DNA from: SKVR01 sp964453995
GTDB lineage: Bacteria > Bacteroidota > Bacteroidia > Bacteroidales > UBA7960
Length of the DNA: 29,965 nt
Reading direction: 5' to 3'
Assembly (NCBI GenBank): GCA_964453995.1
Contig: CAYVQC010000052.1
Location: 1-29,965, forward strand
Below are positions 17,249 to 25,219 of this stretch, piece after piece. Position 1 is the first letter of the stretch, and each line of letters opens with the position of its first letter. Position numbers and translations under genes: made by a program. The notes beneath the pieces were generated by a model, which worked only from the letters and a program-made list of their open reading frames with translations, did no database searches and was not told the origin of the DNA.

Positions 17249-17341
17249 AAAAGCCCCCTTTCATGCCGGGTTATAACAACTTCCTACAGGTAAATATTTC
17301 ACTATCTTACTCTGATTCAACGGTAATACATAAATTTTATC

Positions 17342-17349
17342 TATTTTTG
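17342..17349 (+). promoter_or_regulatory. Candidate -7 promoter element for the cyclase gene
   Basis: TATTTTTG fits TAnnTTTG exactly and lies 51 bp before the ATG at 17401. No -33 TTTG is apparent. Confidence 0.4.
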
Positions 17350-17400
17350 GATTCTTTTGAGGATGATTACTAAGGAAAATTGAATTGGAAAACCCTTAAG

Positions 17401-19461
17401 ATGTACAATAAAACCCAGAGATATCTTATATCCCTTTGGCTACTGCCACTAATGGTGCTCATCACATCATGTGGTCAGGATAGCTTTCATACCCGGAAGG
17501 CCGAAAAAGGGATATTGGATGCAGAAGGGATTTTTCTTGAGCCTTCCACAGCCCTTTATCTTGATGGAGAATGGCAGTTTTTTCCACACCAGCTTATTGA
17601 TCCTGCAGACATTGGGTTTCAGCATGACTTCCAATACATTACTACACCAGGATTATGGAAACCTGCCAAAGGTTCACCCACAGTAACCTATGCCACATAC
17701 CGGTTGCGCATTGTCAACCATGATCTACCCGAGGTTTTCAGCATCCGTAACCATCAAATATACAGTGCTTTTGCCCTTTACCTCAACGGAAAAAAGATAC
17801 TCGCCAACGGGGAAGTAGGCACTGATAAGGAAAGTGAAACACCCTACTATCATCCGCGCACAGTAAGCATTCACAGCACTGCCGACACGCTTGATTTTGT
17901 ACTTCATGTTTCGAATCACCACTACCGGCGGGGGGGAATGGCTGAGTCGTTTCTTATCGGCAACGTGTCAAGCCTGCAGCAGGACTATCTGAAACGGTCA
18001 GGTTTCGACCATTTCCTTATGGGAAGCTTGCTCATTATGGCCATTTATTACCTGAGCCTGTTTTTTGCCCTTCGTAAGGAAACTTCATCTTTTCATTTTA
18101 GCATATTTATTTTTCTTTCTATCCTTCGTATCTCGGTAACAGGCCAAAGATTGTTGCTTTTTATTTTTCCCGGCCTCCCATGGGATCTTATGTTACGCAT
18201 AGAATATGGTAGTTTTTTCCTTGCTCCCATTTTCTTTACCTTATTTCTGAAGTCGGTTTTTAAAGAAGAAATAAAAATATATCTCATAAACATTGTCCTG
18301 GCGGTATCGGGCTTATCTACCCTTTTGGTCATTTTTACCCCGGTATCGTTTTTTACAACCCTCATGCCTTTTTATCAAACCTATACAAGTGTATTGGCAA
18401 TGGTACTGATCTACTGGCTTATCATCGCAAAGATCAATAAAAAACAGGGGGCATTGGTGTTGCTGCTGGGAATCATTGTACTCTTTTCGGCCATGTTGCA
18501 CGACCTGATACAGTCTTATAGCAGCCTCAGAGGCAGGGAGTTGTTTCCGGCAGGATTATTTCTGCTTATTCTTTGCCAGTCTTATGTGCTTTCCTTACGA
18601 TTTTCACTTATTAACAAAGAAAATCAAGATCTGTGGGAAGAGCTTGACTACCAGAATCAGCACCTGGAGCGGTTGGTAAAAGAAAGAACCCACGAATTAC
18701 TGGAACAGAAAAACCTGCTCGAGAATACAAATCTGGAATTAAAACAAAAAAAAGATACCCTTACCAGGCAAAGTAAGATCATGGAAGAGATCAATGAGTT
18801 GCTGGAGAAGGAGAAGGAAAAAACCGAACAGCTGCTGCTCAACGTTCTTCCCCGCAATATTGCCGACGAACTCAAAACCCAGGGCAAATCCGTTGCGCAC
18901 AGTTATCCTGTAGTAAGTGTATTATTTGTTGATTTTGTTGGCTTTTCGAAAGTTTCTGAAAGACTTACGCCAGAACAGCTCATTCACGAGTTGCATTATC
19001 ATTTTGCCTGTTTTGATGATATCGCAAAAAAATATAATCTTGAGAAGATAAAAACCATTGGTGATGCATACATGTGTGCAGGTGGCCTGCGCGAGGAAGC
19101 TACCGCACAGGATGTGAAAAACACTGTATCTGCAGCTCTTGAAATCAACCTGCTGATCCAGTCGCAACGCGAAGACAAACAGAGTCTTGACCAGCCTTGG
19201 TTAAACTGCCGTATTGGGATTCATACCGGTCCGGTGATTGCCGGGGTAGTGGGCAAATCGAAATTCGCCTTCGATATCTGGGGCCCTACCGTGAATATAG
19301 CAAAACACATGGAAACCGCCTGCGAGCCAGGAAAAGTAAATATATCGGAGTTTACCTGGCAACACATCAAGGATGATTTTCATTGCACTTCAAGAGGAAT
19401 TATTTCCATGAAGCACAAAAAGGACATGCAAATGTTCTTTGTGGAAGGATCCAAAACGTAA
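17401..19461 (+). CDS. 7TM-DISM receptor with class III adenylate/guanylate cyclase domain
   Basis: This 686-residue membrane protein has, in order, a lipoprotein-type signal peptide with lipobox ITSC (Cys24), a periplasmic jelly-roll domain of the 7TMR-DISM type (about 45-190), seven predicted membrane helices (about 203-405), a coiled coil (405-480) and a class III cyclase domain (500-686). Metal-binding Asp511 (LFVDFVGF) and Asp555 (KTIGDAYM) are present. Lys551 and Asp625 (FAFDIWG) specify adenine, so cAMP would be the expected product. Asn632 is kept, but the transition-state Arg is His636 (VNIAKHME), which may cripple catalysis. An in-frame TTG at 17380 is rejected as the start. It converges on the MntP-like gene. 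Confidence 0.88.
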   Translation: MYNKTQRYLISLWLLPLMVLITSCGQDSFHTRKAEKGILDAEGIFLEPSTALYLDGEWQFFPHQLIDPADIGFQHDFQYITTPGLWKPAKGSPTVTYATYRLRIVNHDLPEVFSIRNHQIYSAFALYLNGKKILANGEVGTDKESETPYYHPRTVSIHSTADTLDFVLHVSNHHYRRGGMAESFLIGNVSSLQQDYLKRSGFDHFLMGSLLIMAIYYLSLFFALRKETSSFHFSIFIFLSILRISVTGQRLLLFIFPGLPWDLMLRIEYGSFFLAPIFFTLFLKSVFKEEIKIYLINIVLAVSGLSTLLVIFTPVSFFTTLMPFYQTYTSVLAMVLIYWLIIAKINKKQGALVLLLGIIVLFSAMLHDLIQSYSSLRGRELFPAGLFLLILCQSYVLSLRFSLINKENQDLWEELDYQNQHLERLVKERTHELLEQKNLLENTNLELKQKKDTLTRQSKIMEEINELLEKEKEKTEQLLLNVLPRNIADELKTQGKSVAHSYPVVSVLFVDFVGFSKVSERLTPEQLIHELHYHFACFDDIAKKYNLEKIKTIGDAYMCAGGLREEATAQDVKNTVSAALEINLLIQSQREDKQSLDQPWLNCRIGIHTGPVIAGVVGKSKFAFDIWGPTVNIAKHMETACEPGKVNISEFTWQHIKDDFHCTSRGIISMKHKKDMQMFFVEGSKT

Positions 19462-19488
19462 TAACTCCCTGCTGCTGTTTTGCTAAAG

Positions 19489-20055
19489 TTACAATACCTG
19501 TTGCGCATACCAGGTAAAAGCAGCGACAATAAATCCCAGGCCTGCTATGATCTCCAGTATGTAACCTGTTTTGCTGCCAAACTGCCGCCCATAAAGCAAA
19601 CCACTGAAAGAAAAGAAAAAAACTGTTGCTCCCGTCAGCCATGCGACCCGCTGGAAAGGAATATCCAGAAAATTCAGGGCCACTCCTGCAAACAATCCAT
19701 TGATTCCCAATGCAAAAGACATGGCAAGAATGACAGAGGTGAGGTTGATATCAAATACCTTTACGGAGGCTCGTTTTCTCCAACCGTGCATGATCATACG
19801 GTATCCTATCAGCAACAGCATAACCATTACCACCCATTTCTCAGCATCCTCCACACGATTTTCCAGCAGGCCTGCTGCATAATAACCTGCCAGAAGCATG
19901 GCAGAGGCTGAAGCACCAAACAGCAGGGCTGCCTTTAACGAAATGCCTGATTTCAGTGGCTTACCGCTGCGGGTATTACTCAGGCAAACAGAGAAATACC
20001 CTGCGGCTATCACAAAGGGGAAAAGGTACGTCAGTATTATATTGATGTGGGTCAT
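19489..20055 (-). CDS. MntP-like (manganese efflux family) membrane protein, atypical
   Basis: This 188-residue protein has six predicted membrane helices and the overall layout of MntP (DUF204), the manganese exporter. MntP relies on an Asp in each of two repeated motifs (MDAFA and SLDAMAVG in E. coli). Here the matching segments read AAGYFSVCLS and GINGLFAGVAL, so the Asp residues are replaced by Gly and Asn. The weak repeat symmetry and the Gly-rich ends of the helices still fit the family. Manganese transport is therefore doubtful, and a different substrate or a LysE-type relative is possible. It follows msrC by 4 bp on the same strand, so the two are probably co-transcribed. Confidence 0.6.
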   Translation of the reverse strand: MTHINIILTYLFPFVIAAGYFSVCLSNTRSGKPLKSGISLKAALLFGASASAMLLAGYYAAGLLENRVEDAEKWVVMVMLLLIGYRMIMHGWRKRASVKVFDINLTSVILAMSFALGINGLFAGVALNFLDIPFQRVAWLTGATVFFFSFSGLLYGRQFGSKTGYILEIIAGLGFIVAAFTWYAQQVL

Positions 20056-20059
20056 ATGA

Positions 20060-20545
20060 TCACGGTAATTTGATCTTCAGGGTTTCTATTTTCAGCAGGG
20101 AAAGGATTTTCTCCAGTCCTTCGGCATCAGCCTGGTCAAAAGAGTTGAAATCTTTGCTGTCAACATCAAGCACGCCTATCACCTTTCCGTTGATATCGTG
20201 CAGAGGCACAACAATCTCGCTGTTGCTGCGGCTGTCGCAGGCTATATGTCCGGGAAATTTGTGTACATCGGGCACAACAATGGTTTTTTGTTCGTTGATC
20301 CCCGCCCAACAAACACCCTGGTTACGCTCCAGCAACTGGCAGGCTGCAGGGCCCTGGTAGGGACCGGCGATTAGATCGCCATCATCAAGCAGATAAAAAC
20401 CACACCAGAAATAATAATCAAACTTATGATGAAGTACTGCGGCGATGGTGGCCATCCGGGACAAACTGTTGCCCGGCTTCTGAAGCAAACTGTTTAGCTG
20501 ATCGTAAATTCTGTTGTATCTTCCTTTTTTCTTTTCTGTATCCAT
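20060..20545 (-). CDS. msrC: Free methionine-R-sulfoxide reductase (GAF-type fRMsr)
   Basis: This 161-residue cytoplasmic GAF-fold enzyme reduces free methionine-(R)-sulfoxide. The three redox cysteines are at 69 (PAAC), 79 (GVCW) and 103 (GHIACD), with the same 10 and 24 residue spacings as Cys84, Cys94 and Cys118 of the E. coli enzyme. Further signature segments are DVHKFPGHIACD, SNSEIVVPL and GVLDVDS. The ATG at 20545 is the natural start. It lies 4 bp upstream of the MntP-like gene, a pairing that suggests a shared oxidative or metal stress role, by inference. Confidence 0.94.
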   Translation of the reverse strand: MDTEKKKGRYNRIYDQLNSLLQKPGNSLSRMATIAAVLHHKFDYYFWCGFYLLDDGDLIAGPYQGPAACQLLERNQGVCWAGINEQKTIVVPDVHKFPGHIACDSRSNSEIVVPLHDINGKVIGVLDVDSKDFNSFDQADAEGLEKILSLLKIETLKIKLP

Positions 20546-20567
20546 GGGTAGAGTTTATATTATATTG

Positions 20568-20575
20568 CGAAGATA
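20568..20575 (-). promoter_or_regulatory. Candidate -7 element for msrC
   Basis: The minus strand reads TATCTTCG, one mismatch from TAnnTTTG, 22 nt before the msrC ATG. No -33 TTTG was found. Confidence 0.4.
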
Positions 20576-20627
20576 CAAAAAAGGGACTATTAATTTTCGG
20601 GTTTGGGCTGGTGGACACTACATCCAT

Positions 20628-20736
20628 AGCTTTGACAGGCTGAGCGACCGGACGCTTCAACAAGTTCAGCGACCGGCCGCTTCAACAAGTTCAGTAACTG
20701 TAGCAAAGATCCGCTTCGAGAGGCTGAGCGACCATC
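20628..20736. repeat. Cluster of four 25-bp interspersed repeats
   Basis: Four units of a 25-bp element lie at 20628-20652, 20653-20677, 20678-20702 and 20712-20736. The first three are head to tail; an 8-bp gap separates the fourth. The shared core is CTTCAACAAGTTCAGCGACC, with variants such as TTTGACAGGCTGAGCGACC. The cluster begins 3 bp after the tnaA stop and fills most of the gap to msrC. A diverged fifth copy lies at 15896-15920. Similar short elements are common between genes in Bacteroidetes, from memory. No transposase is linked. Confidence 0.75.
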
Positions 20737-20739
20737 AAT

Positions 20740-22116
20740 TTACACTTTTTCCAGTTCAACGGTAAAGTGCCTCATGATGGGTGCTTCAGAAACAATACGA
20801 AACCCTTTGGTAATAGAATCGCGTCGCTGCCAGATATTGTTGAGGGCAGCAGCAATATAATCCATATGATTGTTGGTGTACACTCTTCTGGGTACAGCAA
20901 GGCGCAATAATTCCAGCACAGGGTAACGGTTTTCGCGGGTTAAAGGGTTTCTGTCGGCAAGCAGTGTACCGATCTCTACTCCCCTTACACCGCTTTCGAT
21001 ATACAATTCCACAGCAAGGGTCTGGGCCTGGTATTCTTCTTTGGGCACGTGGGGTAAAAACTTTTTGGCATCTACAAACACAGCATGTCCGCCAGTAGGC
21101 ACCTGGATAGGGATGTTGTACTCCTTAAGCTTTTCACCCAGGTAGGCCACCTGTCCGATACGGGCCTGCAGGTAATCAAACTCGGTGCCTTCCATAAGAC
21201 CCTGTGCCAGGGCCCCCAGGTCGCGCCCGGCAAGACCGCCGTAGGTTAAGTACCCTTCATACATGATGTTGAAAACCGAAGCCTTATCGAAAATAGCTTT
21301 GTCGCGCAAGGCAATAAATCCGCCGATATTCACAATAGCATCCTTCTTACTGCTCATGGTGGCAGCATCAACATAAGAAAACATCTCTTTCACAATTTCC
21401 CTGATGCTCTTGTTTTCGAAGCCTTTTTCCCGTGTCTTTATGAAATATGCATTTTCGGCAAAACGGGCCGCATCAAATACAGGCATTACATCATATTTGC
21501 GGCAAAGCTCAGCCACCTGCCGTATGTTCTCCATGGATACAGGTTGCCCACCAGAAGTATTGCATGTTACCGTGATGATGCACATGGGTATTTTTTCCTT
21601 CGGATACTTTTTGAAAACATCCTCAAGCTTTTCAAGATCGATATTGCCCTTGAAGGGGTGAAACTGTGCCGTATTACAGGCCTCATCGATGGTGCAGTCT
21701 ATGGCACGAGCCCTGCGGTATTCAATGTGTCCCTTGGTGGTATCGAAATGAGAATTTCCGGGCACTACATCGCCCTCTTTTATCAAGGCACTAAAAAGGA
21801 CATTCTCTGCTGCACGGCCCTGATGGGTGGGCAAAAAGTAGGGCATGCCCAAAAGATTTCCGATCACATCTTTCAGCTTAAAGAAACTGGATGAGCCCGC
21901 ATAACTTTCATCGCCAAGCATGATTTCCGACCATTGGTACTGGCTCATGGCTCCGGTACCGGAATCGGTGAGCAAATCGATGAATACCTGTTCACTGCGA
22001 AGGTTAAACAAATTGTAGCGTGCTTCCCGTATCCAGTTTTCACGCTCCTGCCGGCTGCTGCGATACAAGGGTTCTACTACCTTTATCTTATAAGGTTCTG
22101 CATAGGGTAATTCCAT
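20740..22116 (-). CDS. tnaA: Tryptophanase (PLP-dependent beta-eliminating lyase)
   Basis: This 458-residue enzyme belongs to the tryptophanase/tyrosine phenol-lyase family. The PLP lysine is Lys258 in MSSKKDAIVNIGG. DSGTGAMSQ, PTHQGRAAEN and FDAARFAENAYFIK are family motifs. Tryptophanase is preferred to tyrosine phenol-lyase: Asp125 in HFDTTKGH matches the tryptophanase Asp, where tyrosine phenol-lyase has Thr, and the segment GVRGVEIG lacks the Arg that binds the phenol-lyase substrate. The length is nearer to phenol-lyases (456) than to E. coli TnaA (471), because an insertion before Asp125 is absent. The expected reaction is tryptophan to indole, pyruvate and ammonia, supplying carbon, nitrogen and the signal indole. 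No tryptophan transporter is adjacent. Confidence 0.88.
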   Translation of the reverse strand: MELPYAEPYKIKVVEPLYRSSRQERENWIREARYNLFNLRSEQVFIDLLTDSGTGAMSQYQWSEIMLGDESYAGSSSFFKLKDVIGNLLGMPYFLPTHQGRAAENVLFSALIKEGDVVPGNSHFDTTKGHIEYRRARAIDCTIDEACNTAQFHPFKGNIDLEKLEDVFKKYPKEKIPMCIITVTCNTSGGQPVSMENIRQVAELCRKYDVMPVFDAARFAENAYFIKTREKGFENKSIREIVKEMFSYVDAATMSSKKDAIVNIGGFIALRDKAIFDKASVFNIMYEGYLTYGGLAGRDLGALAQGLMEGTEFDYLQARIGQVAYLGEKLKEYNIPIQVPTGGHAVFVDAKKFLPHVPKEEYQAQTLAVELYIESGVRGVEIGTLLADRNPLTRENRYPVLELLRLAVPRRVYTNNHMDYIAAALNNIWQRRDSITKGFRIVSEAPIMRHFTVELEKV

Positions 22117-22555
22117 AGCAATATGGTTTTGTGTTTGAAAATAAGTTGATTGAATGGGGAAATAAGACGAACCATCAGAAAGATCGTTCGTATAACAGGT
22201 AGGTTGATATCAGTACGAATCTCTTCGCTTTATATTTATATAAACCAACTTGGTTGTATTTAACAAATAGTTGTAAAGCATAGATAATTAGCATTTTACC
22301 GTAAGCAAATATAATTTTATTTTTTCGGTTGAATGCAACAATCCGATACGTTCTGAAAAGAAATTTGTAAAATTTTCAGCACAAAAATAATATAGGATTC
22401 ACCAGACACAAAAAAACAATAAGGAACAAACAAATCCATCGTCAGTTCCTTTACTTTAATACAAACAAAACATTATTAGCTGATAAAATTGGTGTTTCGC
22501 AATCCAGACGCAACACCGTTATAAGCCAACAAAGCAAAAGTTAATTTGATTCTCC
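22117..22555. other. Divergent intergenic region between tnaA and cysE
   Basis: There is no recognised gene in 439 bp. On the minus strand, TATATTTG (22313-22306) is an exact -7 box, with GTTG at 22339-22336 as a weak -33, and would give tnaA a leader of about 180 nt. Inside that leader are two dyads: AACCAA-C-TTGGTT (22243-22255) and ACGAAC (22167-22172) with GTTCGT (22186-22191). No clear cysE promoter was found. Overlapping short Tyr-rich frames occur in the leader but contain no Trp codon. Confidence 0.45.
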
Positions 22556-23389
22556 ATGGAAAAGTTCAGAACCTTCGCTGAGAAATTATTTCGTGACCAT
22601 CATGCCGAGCAGTGTTTTATGCCATGCAAAACAGACAGCAATCGCTTCATTGTTGATATGATCCAATTGCTGTTTCCGCTTGATGTGCCCCGCAGTACCG
22701 ATGAATACCTGCTACGATTCCGCGACTCGGAGTTGCAACTGAGAAAGCTTCTCAACAGCCTTAAACCCTTGCTCAAGGAAGATCCGGACACCATTAGCGG
22801 AACTTTTTTCGATGCTCTGGAAGATATTTATGAAAAACTGTATGCTGATGCCGAATCCATATACAAATTTGATCCTGCAGCAGCCAGTATCCAGGAGGTA
22901 CTGCATGCGTATCCGGGATTTTTTGCCATTTCGGTATATCGCATGGCGCATCAGCTTACCCGGCAAAAGGTGCCTGTTCTTCCGCGCATGATTGCCGAAT
23001 ATGCCCACAGCCGCACCGGAATTGACATCAATCCCGGGGCTGCCATTGGCAACAACTTTTTTATTGACCATGGCACCGGGGTTGTAATCGGGGAAACAAC
23101 TGCCATTGGCAACAATGTAAAGATATACCAGGGGGTAACCCTGGGTGCCCTCACCGTTGAAAAGTCACTCGCTACCACCAAACGCCATCCCTCCATCGAG
23201 GATAATGTGATCATATACGCCGGGAGTACAGTGTTGGGTGGAAAAACAGTAGTAGGTTACAACTCAGTGATTGGCGGCAACGTTTGGCTTACCGAAAGCG
23301 TTCCCCCCAACTCAATAGTATACCATAAAAGCGAAGTTCGCATCCGTACGGGTAAAAATTCTTCTGAACCCATAAATTTCGTCATCTGA
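22556..23389 (+). CDS. cysE: Serine O-acetyltransferase
   Basis: This 277-residue enzyme makes O-acetylserine from serine and acetyl-CoA, the first step of cysteine synthesis. An N-terminal helical domain (1-145) is followed by the left-handed beta-helix of hexapeptide repeats (about 155-255). Catalytic Asp157 (GIDINPGA) and His172 (IDHGTGVVIGET) keep the 15-residue spacing of the family pair Asp143/His158, and YQGVTLGA follows. The C-terminal tail ends EPINFVI; a terminal Ile is what cysteine synthase needs to bind the transferase. cysK starts 55 bp downstream, so a cysteine synthase complex is expected. Confidence 0.95.
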   Translation: MEKFRTFAEKLFRDHHAEQCFMPCKTDSNRFIVDMIQLLFPLDVPRSTDEYLLRFRDSELQLRKLLNSLKPLLKEDPDTISGTFFDALEDIYEKLYADAESIYKFDPAAASIQEVLHAYPGFFAISVYRMAHQLTRQKVPVLPRMIAEYAHSRTGIDINPGAAIGNNFFIDHGTGVVIGETTAIGNNVKIYQGVTLGALTVEKSLATTKRHPSIEDNVIIYAGSTVLGGKTVVGYNSVIGGNVWLTESVPPNSIVYHKSEVRIRTGKNSSEPINFVI

Positions 23390-23444
23390 TTGCGCAGCAA
23401 ATCCAAAATCTTACTTTAACAAAAAAACATTTAACGGCTATATT

Positions 23445-24359
23445 ATGAAAGCACTATCCGTCACCGACCTGATTGGTCAAACGCCTCACCTTCGCATCAA
23501 TCGTTTGTATTCAGAAAAGCATGAGGTATGGATAAAACTTGAAAAAAACAATCCCGGGGCCAGCATCAAAGACCGCATTGCCCTTGCCATGATCGAAACG
23601 GCAGAAAACAACGGAGAGCTCAAACCCGGTGGCACAATCATAGAACCTACCAGTGGAAATACAGGCATAGGCCTGGCCATGGTTGGGGCTGTAAAGGGGT
23701 ATCGTGTTATCCTGGTCATGCCCGAAAGCATGTCGGTAGAACGCCGTCGTATCATGAAGAGTTTTGGTGCCGAACTGGTGCTCACAGCCCGCGAAAAAGG
23801 GATGAAAGGAGCCATTGAAAAGGCCACTGAACTGCTGGGGCAAACCCAAAACTCATGGATGCCCCGCCAATTTGACAATCCTGCCAATCCTGCCGTTCAC
23901 CGTGATATTACCGCAAAAGAGATACTGGCCGATTTCCCCGAAGGATTCGACTACATGATCACTGGCGTAGGTACAGGCGGGCATATTTCCGGGGTAGCCC
24001 GGGAGATGAAAAAAATCTTTCCCCATATGAAGGTTTTTGCAGTGGAACCCGCCCTTTCACCCGTCATCAGCGGCGGAGAACCTTCGCCCCACCCCCTGCA
24101 GGGTATTGGAGCAGGATTTATACCCGGTGTTCTCGACAGATCGACTCTCGACGGAGTGATTACCGTAACCAAAGAAGAAGCATTTGAATTCACCCGGCAG
24201 GCAGCCCTGCAGGAGGGCTTGTTTATCGGAATCTCTTCAGGTGCATCACTTGCCGCGGTAAACAAGAAACTTTCGGAAACAGAAAAAGGCGCAAGAGTAC
24301 TCACCTTTTGCTACGATACCGGCGAGCGCTATCTTTCTGTGGAGGGGCTGTTTGAATAG
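23445..24359 (+). CDS. cysK: Cysteine synthase (O-acetylserine sulfhydrylase)
   Basis: This 304-residue fold-type II PLP enzyme combines O-acetylserine with sulfide to give cysteine. The PLP lysine is Lys42 in NPGASIKDR; the substrate loop is TSGNTG (69-74); the phosphate-binding loop is GVGTGGH; the end of the active site contains ISSGAS. Length and motifs fit CysK rather than cystathionine beta-synthase, which has extra domains. It lies 55 bp after cysE in the same direction, likely one operon. CysM, which can use thiosulfate, is the nearest alternative. Confidence 0.95.
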   Translation: MKALSVTDLIGQTPHLRINRLYSEKHEVWIKLEKNNPGASIKDRIALAMIETAENNGELKPGGTIIEPTSGNTGIGLAMVGAVKGYRVILVMPESMSVERRRIMKSFGAELVLTAREKGMKGAIEKATELLGQTQNSWMPRQFDNPANPAVHRDITAKEILADFPEGFDYMITGVGTGGHISGVAREMKKIFPHMKVFAVEPALSPVISGGEPSPHPLQGIGAGFIPGVLDRSTLDGVITVTKEEAFEFTRQAALQEGLFIGISSGASLAAVNKKLSETEKGARVLTFCYDTGERYLSVEGLFE

Positions 24360-24451
24360 ACCTACCAAACAATTGCAGAAATATCAGGCATCGTGCTACC
24401 TACGCACATGCAGATTTCACAAATAATTTGAACCTAAAAACCCGATCCATT

Positions 24452-25219
24452 ATGAACACAGCAGTAGTAACCGGAGGAGCGCAGGGGATCGGAAAAGCCA
24501 TTTCCCTGAAGCTGATCCATCAAAACATATTTGTTTTTTTGATCGACAAGGACAAAGATGCCCTGGAAGATTTTCGTAAGGAAAGCCCTGATATAAAGAT
24601 GTGTGAGCCCGTTTTATGCGATGTTGCTGATGCCGCACTTTTGGAAAAAACCCTCAGAAGCATCACCGAACAGAAACCCTCACTGAAATATTTGGTGAAT
24701 AATGCCGCCCTGTCGGAGTTCAAACCCCTTGAGGAGCTTTCCCTGGAAGAATGGAACCATGTGCTGACAGTGAATCTTACTTCATATTTCCTTACGGCCA
24801 AACACCTGGCCGACAGTTTGCGGCGAAATACAGGAGCAATTGTAAACCTCTGCAGCACAAGGGCTTTTATGTCAGAGCCCGGCACAGAAGCCTACTCAGC
24901 TTCCAAGGGTGGCGTGTTTGCCCTTACCCATGCCCTGGCCATGAGCCTTCAACCGGAGGTAAGGGTAAACAGCATAAGCCCGGGATGGATAGAAGTGGGT
25001 GCATGGCAGAAGAAAAGCCAACGCAAAACCCCCGTTTGGCCCGAAAAGCATCATAAGCAACATCCTGCCGGCAGAATAGGCCAACCTGAAGATGTGGCTG
25101 AATTGTGCTGGTTTTTGCTCAGCGAGAAAGCCGGTTTTATCACCGGCCAGAATTTTACGGCAGATGGGGGGATGACCCGTAAAATGATTTATGAACACGA
25201 TGATTTAAATCCCTCTTAG
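24452..25219 (+). CDS. Short-chain dehydrogenase/reductase (SDR family)
   Basis: This 255-residue classical SDR has the NAD(P)-binding TGGAQGIG (7-14), the structural NNAA (83-86), catalytic Ser135 (NLCST) and the Tyr148-Lys152 pair in YSASK. The end, FITGQNFTADGGMT, is typical. The ATG at 24452 is chosen; an in-frame TTG eight codons earlier has no support. The acidic residue Asp32 after the second strand suggests NAD(H) over NADP(H), tentatively. It lies 92 bp after cysK and overlaps the converging gene at 25205 by 15 bp. Substrate unknown; glucose/ribitol-dehydrogenase-like and ketoacyl-reductase-like relatives cannot be told apart here. Confidence 0.9.
   Translation: MNTAVVTGGAQGIGKAISLKLIHQNIFVFLIDKDKDALEDFRKESPDIKMCEPVLCDVADAALLEKTLRSITEQKPSLKYLVNNAALSEFKPLEELSLEEWNHVLTVNLTSYFLTAKHLADSLRRNTGAIVNLCSTRAFMSEPGTEAYSASKGGVFALTHALAMSLQPEVRVNSISPGWIEVGAWQKKSQRKTPVWPEKHHKQHPAGRIGQPEDVAELCWFLLSEKAGFITGQNFTADGGMTRKMIYEHDDLNPS

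Noticed and set aside
20628..20736. CRISPR array
   Set aside because: The units are adjacent or separated by 8 bp, vary in sequence and have no unique spacers, so this is a short tandem/interspersed repeat.
20740..22116. Tyrosine phenol-lyase as the identity of the 458-residue PLP enzyme
   Set aside because: Asp125 and the missing substrate-binding Arg fit tryptophanase.
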